Part shown: positions 56,678 to 63,744 of the stretch, piece by piece
Numbering within the stretch: position 1 is the first letter of the stretch
Layout: every line of letters begins with the position of its first letter
From: Rickettsiales bacterium
Lineage (GTDB): Bacteria > Pseudomonadota > Alphaproteobacteria > Rickettsiales > UBA6187
Assembly: GCA_028223895.1 (NCBI GenBank)
Contig: JAOIVE010000005.1
Coordinates: 1-63,744, forward strand
Length of the DNA stretch: 63,744 nt
Direction: 5' to 3'
The notes under the pieces: model-generated
Seen by the model: only the letters and a program-made list of their open reading frames with translations
What the model was told of the DNA's origin: nothing
Database searches by the model: none
Made by a program: the position numbers and the translations under genes

Positions 56678-57328
56678 ATGGTATTTAAGGATATTGACTC
56701 TTTTTTTGACAGGGACCCTTCTGCAAGATCGAGATTAGAGGTTTTTTTGTGCTATCCTGGTTTGCATGCAATCATGTGGTATAGAGTATCTCATTGGTTG
56801 TGGAAGAAGAATTTTAAGCTGGTTGCGCGTGTTTTGTCGCAATTTGCTCGCTGGATATCGGGCATAGAAATTCACCCGGGTGCAGTGATTGGAAAGAGGT
56901 TTTTTATAGATCACGGAATGGGAGTTGTGATAGGAGAAACCGCTATAATAAAAGATGACGTGACTATGTATCACGGCGTTACTTTGGGAGGCGTATCGCT
57001 TAAAAAAGGCAAGAGGCGTCATCCAAAAATTGGTAACCATGTGATTATAGGAGCAGGAGCGCAGCTGTTAGGGCCAATAGAGGTAGGAGATTATGCCAAA
57101 ATAGGTTCCAATGCGGTTGTTTTAAAGGATGTGGAAGCAGGACAAACAATGGTTGGAGTTCCGGCAAGGAGAACTAAAAAACACGTGACTAAAGAGGATA
57201 AATCTGAAGATAGTTTTTCTGCTTATGCAAGTGAATATGAGGATATTGATCCTAATAAGCGCGACATAGAAAAGCTTGTAAAGCAGTTAAACCAATTGCA
57301 AAAGCGTGTAAAAGAGTTGGAAAAATAG
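56678..57328 (+). CDS. cysE: Serine O-acetyltransferase
   Basis: [42 protein letters not shown]. Confidence 0.95.
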   Translation: MVFKDIDSFFDRDPSARSRLEVFLCYPGLHAIMWYRVSHWLWKKNFKLVARVLSQFARWISGIEIHPGAVIGKRFFIDHGMGVVIGETAIIKDDVTMYHGVTLGGVSLKKGKRRHPKIGNHVIIGAGAQLLGPIEVGDYAKIGSNAVVLKDVEAGQTMVGVPARRTKKHVTKEDKSEDSFSAYASEYEDIDPNKRDIEKLVKQLNQLQKRVKELEK

Positions 57329-57337
57329 GTTGAGGTT

Positions 57338-57787
57338 ATGAATTTAACAACGAAAGGCAGATATGCGGTGATGGCTATGGTTGATTTAGCTATGCAAAAG
57401 ACAGATAAACCTGTCTCATTGTCTGATATTGCCGAGCGTCAGGGAATAACTTTAAACTATTTGGAGCAAATATTTATGAAATTGCGTCGCGCAGGTATCG
57501 TAAAATCTGTAAGAGGGCCTGGCGGTGGCTATGTTATGAATAGTAAGGGTAGTGATATTATAATATCAGATATTGTAACAGCAGTTGACGAATCAATAAA
57601 AATGACCAGATGCAAGGATGGCCATAGCTGTTTAGGAGAAAATGCAAAATGCGTTACTCATAAATTATGGGTTGGTTTAGGAAAGCAAATAGATAATTAC
57701 TTAAGCGCTATAACATTAGCTGATGTATGCGGAAATAGCGATAATTTGGTTAATAAACAAAAAGTGGTATCAATCAAAAATGGATAG
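57338..57787 (+). CDS. iscR: Rrf2 family regulator IscR
   Basis: MNLTTKGRYAVMAMVDLA; Cys cluster CKDGHSCLGENAKC; first gene of isc operon. Confidence 0.93.
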   Translation: MNLTTKGRYAVMAMVDLAMQKTDKPVSLSDIAERQGITLNYLEQIFMKLRRAGIVKSVRGPGGGYVMNSKGSDIIISDIVTAVDESIKMTRCKDGHSCLGENAKCVTHKLWVGLGKQIDNYLSAITLADVCGNSDNLVNKQKVVSIKNG

Positions 57788-58880
57788 GGTTTATTTAGAT
57801 TATAATGCAACATCTCCTTTATTGCCGCAAGCAAAGCAGGCGATGATTGAGATTATTGAAGAGCCATTAAATGCCTCTTCAGTGCATGCATATGGTCAAA
57901 AAGCAAAGAAAATAATTGAAGATACAAGAGAAAAATTACGCAAATTAGTATCTGCCGAAGGCTTTGAGATAATATTTACCTCATCTGGAACTGAAGCTAA
58001 TAACATGGCGATAAAAGGCTTCAAGGGTGAAAATATTTTGGTATCTGCCATTGAGCATCCGTCAGTTTTAAAAGCCCATAAAGATAGCTCTATAATACCG
58101 GTTAAACCTTGCGGAAAGGTGAGCATTGAGGCTTTAAGAAGAATATTGCAGGCTATTGATGGCAAGAGCCTGATATCAGTTATGTTGGCAAATAATGAGA
58201 CGGGAATTATTCAACCAATAAAAGAAATTGTTGAAGTCGCTAAAGAATTTGGTGCTGTTGTGCATGTTGATGCAGTGCAGGCATTTGGCAAGATGGAAGT
58301 TAACCTTCAGGATTTGGGTGCTGATATGATGACAATATCTTCCCATAAAATTGGAGGGCCTCAAGGAGTTGCTGCATTGATAGCGCGTAAAAATATATCC
58401 TTAAACCCTCTTTTAACAGGTGGTGGGCAGGAGAAAAATATGCGCCCGGGTACTGAAAATATTGCCGCAATTTATGGTTTTTCAGCGGTGATGGATAATT
58501 TGCAATATCATAATGATATAGAAAATTTACGTAATTATTTAGAAGATAACATACAAGAATATTGTCAAGATAGTGTGATTATAGGTAAGGATGAGGATAG
58601 GCTTAAAAATACCAGCTATATAACTATGCCTGAGGTTTCAAGCCAGAATCAGATCATATATTTTGATATGAACAATATTGCCGTAAGCGCAGGTTCGGCC
58701 TGTTCTTCTGGCAAGGTTGAGTCATCGCATGTTTTAAGGGCTATGGAGGTTAATCCTGAAATAGCAAATTGTGCAATAAGAGTGAGTTTGGGGCACAAAA
58801 CATGCAAAGATGATGTTAATAAGTTCATAGATGCCTGGAAAAGCCTCTATGAAAGAACAAGAATGAAAAAGGTAGCATAG
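57780..58880 (+). CDS. Cysteine desulfurase paralog (NifS/IscS-like)
   Basis: [53 protein letters not shown]. Confidence 0.93.
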   Translation: MDRVYLDYNATSPLLPQAKQAMIEIIEEPLNASSVHAYGQKAKKIIEDTREKLRKLVSAEGFEIIFTSSGTEANNMAIKGFKGENILVSAIEHPSVLKAHKDSSIIPVKPCGKVSIEALRRILQAIDGKSLISVMLANNETGIIQPIKEIVEVAKEFGAVVHVDAVQAFGKMEVNLQDLGADMMTISSHKIGGPQGVAALIARKNISLNPLLTGGGQEKNMRPGTENIAAIYGFSAVMDNLQYHNDIENLRNYLEDNIQEYCQDSVIIGKDEDRLKNTSYITMPEVSSQNQIIYFDMNNIAVSAGSACSSGKVESSHVLRAMEVNPEIANCAIRVSLGHKTCKDDVNKFIDAWKSLYERTRMKKVA

Positions 58881-58887
58881 GAAAGTT

Positions 58888-60111
58888 ATGAGTAAAAAAA
58901 TTAAGACACCGATATATATGGATTATCAAGCGACAACGCCAATGGATCCGCGTGTTTTTGAGGCAATGAAACCTTATTTTATGGAAAAATTCGGCAACCC
59001 GCATTCAAGCAGTCATGCTTATGGCTGGGAAGCAGAAGCCGCAGTTGATAATGCGCGTGAGCAAATTGCTGATTTAATAGGCGCCAGTCCAAAGGAAATT
59101 ATTTTTACCTCTGGTGCAACTGAAGCTAATAATGAGGCTATAAAAGGCGTTGCCCATTTTTATGGTGAGAAGAAAAAGCATATAATAACTGTATCTACAG
59201 AACATAAATGTGTGATCGATAGCTGTAGATATCTTGAGCGCGAAGGCTTTAAAGTTACATATTTACCGGTTGAAAAAAATGGTCTGGTTGATTTGGAAGT
59301 TTTAAAGGCTGCAATTACAGATGAAACAGCCTTAGTATCGGTGATGGCCGTTAATAATGAGATTGGGGTTATTCAGCCAATTAAGGAAATAGGCAGAATA
59401 TGTCGTGAGAAAGGAGTATTTTTCCATACTGATGCCGCGCAGGCATTTGGAAAGATTCCTCTTGATGTAAATGATATGAATATTGATTTGATGAGTATTT
59501 CAGGTCACAAAATTTATGGTCCAAAAGGGGTTGGCGCTCTTTTTGTGCGTCGTCGCCCAAGGGTTAGAATTGTACCATTAATAAATGGTGGTGGTCAGGA
59601 AAGAGGTTTGCGTTCTGGAACTTTACCTACTCCTTTGGTAGTAGGTTTAGGTGAAGCTGCAAATATTGCCGGCAAAGATATGCAAGAAGATACTAAGCGT
59701 ATTTCATATTTAACGCAGAAATTATATGACGGCATCACGCAGAATATAGCTGACATATATCTTAATGGCGATAAAGAGCAGCGCATTGCAGGTAATCTTA
59801 ATTTGAGCTTTGCTTATGTTGAAGGCGAATCAATGTTAATGGCAATCAAAGATTTGGCGGTAAGTTCGGGTTCGGCCTGTACATCTGCAAGTTTAGAGCC
59901 TTCTTATGTATTAAAGGCAATTGGTGTTGGCGAAGAATTGGCTCACACATCAATAAGATTTGGAATTGGACGTTTTACTACAGAAGAAGAAATTGACTTT
60001 GCAATTGAAAAAGTTGTAGGAGCGATAAATAAATTGCGTGAAATGAGTCCTTTATGGGAAATGGCTCAAGAGGGTATTGATATAAGTTCGATTAAATGGG
60101 CTGCACATTAG
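58888..60111 (+). CDS. iscS: Cysteine desulfurase IscS
   Basis: [63 protein letters not shown]. Confidence 0.97.
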   Translation: MSKKIKTPIYMDYQATTPMDPRVFEAMKPYFMEKFGNPHSSSHAYGWEAEAAVDNAREQIADLIGASPKEIIFTSGATEANNEAIKGVAHFYGEKKKHIITVSTEHKCVIDSCRYLEREGFKVTYLPVEKNGLVDLEVLKAAITDETALVSVMAVNNEIGVIQPIKEIGRICREKGVFFHTDAAQAFGKIPLDVNDMNIDLMSISGHKIYGPKGVGALFVRRRPRVRIVPLINGGGQERGLRSGTLPTPLVVGLGEAANIAGKDMQEDTKRISYLTQKLYDGITQNIADIYLNGDKEQRIAGNLNLSFAYVEGESMLMAIKDLAVSSGSACTSASLEPSYVLKAIGVGEELAHTSIRFGIGRFTTEEEIDFAIEKVVGAINKLREMSPLWEMAQEGIDISSIKWAAH

Positions 60112-60140
60112 TAATTAGGTATTAAAAAGGAGATAATAAA

Positions 60141-60515
60141 ATGGCATATAGTGAAAAAGTTATAGATCATTATGAGAACCCTAGAAATGTTGGTTCTTTT
60201 GATAAAAGCGAAGGCGATGTTGGTACTGGCATTGTTGGTGCTCCGGCATGTGGTGATGTGATGAAATTACAGATTAAAGTTAAAGATGGCGTTATTGAAG
60301 ATGCTCGTTTTAAAACTTTTGGCTGTGGTTCTGCAATTGCTTCATCATCATTGATAACAGAATTGGTTAAAGGTAAGACTTTAGAGGCTGCAAAGGAAAT
60401 CAAGAATATTGATATTGCAGAAGAATTGGCACTACCTCCGGTTAAAATTCATTGCTCAGTATTAGCAGAAGATGCAATTAAAGCGGCAATTGATGATTAT
60501 CAAGGTAAGAAATAG
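60141..60515 (+). CDS. iscU: Fe-S scaffold IscU
   Basis: YSEKVIDHYENPRNVGSFDK; GAPACGDVMKLQI; LPPVKIHCSVLAEDAIKAAI. Confidence 0.97.
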   Translation: MAYSEKVIDHYENPRNVGSFDKSEGDVGTGIVGAPACGDVMKLQIKVKDGVIEDARFKTFGCGSAIASSSLITELVKGKTLEAAKEIKNIDIAEELALPPVKIHCSVLAEDAIKAAIDDYQGKK

Positions 60516-60525
60516 GTTTTAAGTT

Positions 60526-60876
60526 ATGTCAGCGGCAGCAAAATTTGCACCAATAACAGTAACAGATGTTGCATTAGAGCGAGTAAAGTCGCTGCTGGGG
60601 CAGCGTGGAAAGCCATCTGCCGGAATTAAGGTTGGCGTTAAATCCGGCGGCTGCTCTGGGCTATCATACACTATCGAATATGCCGATGAAATTAGCGAAT
60701 TTGACGAGGTAATTGAGTTGGATGAAGATGTTAAAATATTGATAGATCCAAAGGCAATTATGTATCTTTTAGGCTCTGAGATGGATTATAAAGAAGAGAA
60801 AATGAAGTCGGGATTTACATTCACTAATCCTAATGAAAAGGGTAGATGCGGCTGCGGTGAAAGTTTTACTGTTTAA
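60526..60876 (+). CDS. iscA: Fe-S assembly protein IscA
   Basis: GVKSGGCSGLSYTIEYAD; GRCGCGESFTV. Confidence 0.95.
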   Translation: MSAAAKFAPITVTDVALERVKSLLGQRGKPSAGIKVGVKSGGCSGLSYTIEYADEISEFDEVIELDEDVKILIDPKAIMYLLGSEMDYKEEKMKSGFTFTNPNEKGRCGCGESFTV

Positions 60877-60956
60877 AAAGGCGCTCTTTTTTATCTGCTT
60901 TATCTTCATATCCGCTACCGAACCTTCTTCTAATAAAAATAGAAAATTTAACAAAT

Positions 60957-61466
60957 ATGACAAAGAAACCAGAAAACTTATTTGAAATATTATCTTTGCA
61001 AAAATCTTTTGATTTAGATTTAAAGAAATTGGAAGAAAATTATTTTGCCTGCCAAAGCCAATGGCATCCTGACCGCTTTACAGGAAAAAGTGATGCTGAA
61101 AAGTTGGCAGCAACACAAAATAGCGTTGAGGTAAATCAGGCATATAATATTTTGAAAGATCCACGCAAGCGCGCTCAATATATGCTGTCTTTAGAGGGTA
61201 TAAAGGTAAATTGCGATGATGCAAATGTTAAACCTTCGCAGGAATTGCTTATTAGAGTAATGGAGCAGCGTGATGAGCTTTCGGAATGTGTAGATAAAGA
61301 CAAATTGCGCGAACTTTTGATAAGTGCAGATAGCGAAAAACAAGAGCTGATTGCCAAGATAAAAAAAGATTTTACCGATGGTGATTTGACGCAAGCGGCT
61401 CAAAGCGTTATAAATTTGCGCTATATAGAAAAGTACATTGAAGAAATAAAACAGCAGATAAAATAA
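60957..61466 (+). CDS. hscB: Co-chaperone HscB
   Basis: J-domain with HPD: QSQWHPDRFTGKSDAEKL. Confidence 0.94.
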   Translation: MTKKPENLFEILSLQKSFDLDLKKLEENYFACQSQWHPDRFTGKSDAEKLAATQNSVEVNQAYNILKDPRKRAQYMLSLEGIKVNCDDANVKPSQELLIRVMEQRDELSECVDKDKLRELLISADSEKQELIAKIKKDFTDGDLTQAAQSVINLRYIEKYIEEIKQQIK

Positions 61467-61468
61467 AT

Positions 61469-63319
61469 ATGACCTTATTACAAATATGTGAGCCTGGACA
61501 AACTCCTGAACCTCATAGCCAAAAAGATGAAATTGCAGTAGGAATCGATTTAGGAACTACAAACTCATTAATATCGGTTAAAAAAGACGATAAGATTGAA
61601 ATTATTGCCGATAAAAATGGCAATCGGCTTCATCCATCAATTGTATCTTATGTTAAAGGTCAGGCTATAACCGGACATAGAGCTAAAGGGCAGGACAAGG
61701 CTATTCATTCCATAAAGCGCCTTATGGGACGGGGAGTTGACGATATAAAGCCAATATCAGGGCAATATCCATATGAAATTATAGAGAACAAAGATAATAA
61801 ATTAATAAAATTAAATATTGATGGTCAGGCTAAAACGCCAATAGATATTTCGGCAGAAATATTAAAATCATTGAAGAATATTGCATCTGATGCATTACAA
61901 ATAGAAGTTACAAAGGCTGTGATTACCGTTCCTGCATATTTTGATGATTCTGCGCGCAATGCAACAAAAGATGCTGCAAAGCTGGCAGGCTTGGAGGTTT
62001 TGCGCCTTGTAAACGAGCCAACCGCCGCTGCTTTAGCTTATGGTTTAGATAAAAAGGCAGAGGGTATATATGCGGTATATGACTTAGGTGGCGGAACTTT
62101 TGATATTTCAATATTAAAAATGACTAAGGGGGTTTTTCAGGTCTTAGCAACCGGAGGTACTACTCAGATTGGCGGCGATGATTTTGACAAAGAGTTGGTG
62201 GAATTATTGCTTTGGGAATATAAAAATCAAAAAAATAAGTCAGTTAATTTGGATCAGGAAGTTTTGGCCGATTTAATTGCACAAGCGCGTATAGTAAAAG
62301 AAAAACTTAGCCAGCTTGATCAGTTAAAATGGGATGTAAATATAGAAGGTGATGATTTTTCATTTGATGTAAAGTTAGAAGATTTCCAAAGAGCTATATT
62401 GCCATATGTGAATGCAACAATTGATTTATGTAAACAGGCAGTAAGTGATGCTGATATAAATTTAGATGATGTTCAGGGCGTTGTTCTTGTGGGTGGATCA
62501 AGCCGAGTGCCTTTGATAAAAGCTGAAGTTGAAGAGTTTTTTAAGCAGAAACCTTTAGATGATGTTAATCCCGATGAGGTTGTATGCTGCGGGGCAGCAA
62601 TTCAGGCTGATGGCCTGATAAATGGTGGAAATCACTTGTTGCTTGATGTGATTCCTTTATCTCTTGGTCTGGAAACTATGGGCGGGTTAATGGAAAAAGT
62701 AATAACGCGTAATACGCCTATACCTGTTGCTCGCGCCCAGGAGTTTACTACCCATAAAGATGGCCAGACGGCGATGAAAATAAAGGTAGCTCAAGGCGAG
62801 CGCGAGATGGCGAGTCAGAATCGTATATTAGCTGAGTTTGATATTAAAGGTATACCGCCAATGCCAGCAGGTGCGGCAAGAGTTAAGGTGACATTTAATG
62901 TTGATGCTGATGGTTTGCTTACTGTATCTGCTCAGGAAGAAACCAGCGGCGTACAGCAAATTGTTGAGGTTAGGCCTGAATATGGTTTAAAAAGCGGCGA
63001 TATTGAAAATATGCTGCGCAGCTCAATGGTCCATGCAAAAGAAGATATGCAAGAGCGCCTTCTTAGCGAAGCTAAAATTGAAGCGCAGGCTGTTCTTAAT
63101 GCCATAGAAAAAGCCATAGAAGTTGATTCTGTCTTACTTAATGGCAATGAGGGAGATGATATAGATCATAAAATTAAAGATCTAAAAGACGCCCTTGATG
63201 GCACTGACAGAGCAAAAGTTCAATCTGAAATGGACTTGTTGGAAAAAACTGCATCTGCTTTTATTGAGCGCAGAATGAATAAACATATAGGCGACTCCCT
63301 TAGAGGGCAGAAAGTTTAG
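61469..63319 (+). CDS. hscA: Fe-S chaperone HscA
   Basis: VGIDLGTTNSLISV; AVYDLGGGTFDISILKM; follows hscB. Confidence 0.97.
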   Translation: MTLLQICEPGQTPEPHSQKDEIAVGIDLGTTNSLISVKKDDKIEIIADKNGNRLHPSIVSYVKGQAITGHRAKGQDKAIHSIKRLMGRGVDDIKPISGQYPYEIIENKDNKLIKLNIDGQAKTPIDISAEILKSLKNIASDALQIEVTKAVITVPAYFDDSARNATKDAAKLAGLEVLRLVNEPTAAALAYGLDKKAEGIYAVYDLGGGTFDISILKMTKGVFQVLATGGTTQIGGDDFDKELVELLLWEYKNQKNKSVNLDQEVLADLIAQARIVKEKLSQLDQLKWDVNIEGDDFSFDVKLEDFQRAILPYVNATIDLCKQAVSDADINLDDVQGVVLVGGSSRVPLIKAEVEEFFKQKPLDDVNPDEVVCCGAAIQADGLINGGNHLLLDVIPLSLGLETMGGLMEKVITRNTPIPVARAQEFTTHKDGQTAMKIKVAQGEREMASQNRILAEFDIKGIPPMPAGAARVKVTFNVDADGLLTVSAQEETSGVQQIVEVRPEYGLKSGDIENMLRSSMVHAKEDMQERLLSEAKIEAQAVLNAIEKAIEVDSVLLNGNEGDDIDHKIKDLKDALDGTDRAKVQSEMDLLEKTASAFIERRMNKHIGDSLRGQKV

Positions 63320-63382
63320 TTTTCCTTTCTTATATTATTTATCGGCAGGTTAGAAAAATATATTTTAATAACCTAATCTTTT

Positions 63383-63415
63383 TGTTATATATATGTAATA
63401 AAGTCCATGTATTTA
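63383..63415 (+). promoter_or_regulatory. Candidate activator box TGTTAT-N5-TGTAAT-N10-TATTTA
   Basis: Hexamers at 63383 and 63394. Confidence 0.4.
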
Positions 63416-63449
63416 TGTTTCTCATAAAAATAATAAATTGGGAAGAGTA

Positions 63450-63744
63450 ATGTCTAAAGAAGATTCATCAAATTCACGAAGTACTTCATCAGAAGGTGTT
63501 CCATCACAAGGTACTTTATCAAGGGCTGAAGAGCTTAATAATACTATATCTGAAATCCAAACAAAAATTAATGAAGTTAATGAAGATAAAGACCCACAAG
63601 AACTTTGCAGTTTGTATATTCAGTTGGGTGACGCTAATAGTGAACTAAGTAATATTAATACAGATAGTGCACTGGACACTATGAAACAAGCAAGAGATGC
63701 ATATAAAAATGCAGCAAATATAGAATCTAATCCTGAGTTACGGC
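63450..63744 (+). CDS. Hypothetical protein, truncated by window end
   Basis: Open frame MSKEDSSNSRSTSSEGVPSQGTLSRAEELNNTISEIQTKINEV... with RBS gggaagagta. Confidence 0.7.
   Translation, partial: MSKEDSSNSRSTSSEGVPSQGTLSRAEELNNTISEIQTKINEVNEDKDPQELCSLYIQLGDANSELSNINTDSALDTMKQARDAYKNAANIESNPELR

Overview
The window is a low-GC alphaproteobacterial segment. Gene content looks Rickettsiales-like: a 23S-5S locus with no 16S upstream, a bc1 complex, an isc/hsc operon with a second desulfurase, flagellar flhB/fliR, and ankyrin and pentapeptide-repeat proteins. Most of it is housekeeping: dnaE, aspS, rnd, ppx/ppk, metF, pepA, hemN, prs-rplY-pth-ychF, ppa/hppA, petABC, iscR-iscS-iscU-iscA-hscB-hscA. 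Single lineage-specific, effector-like genes sit between these blocks. The strongest non-routine observations are: (1) 11-bp-spaced direct repeats (TGTNAT-N5-TGTNAT) placed exactly 10 bp upstream of a -10-like hexamer, in front of five unrelated effector-like genes; (2) a shared Trp-plus-basic C-terminal tail on several of these proteins; (3) a decayed copy of the pentapeptide gene that keeps only its 5' region and C-terminal tail; (4) a mitochondrial-carrier (SLC25)-like protein next to the 23S gene; (5) two tandem-repeat loci built from the 3' ends of structural RNA genes (5S and tRNA-Ser); (6) a zinc-protease-like effector split by one in-frame TAA. All calls come from reading the sequence; no database search was run. 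Family calls rest on remembered motifs and should be verified.
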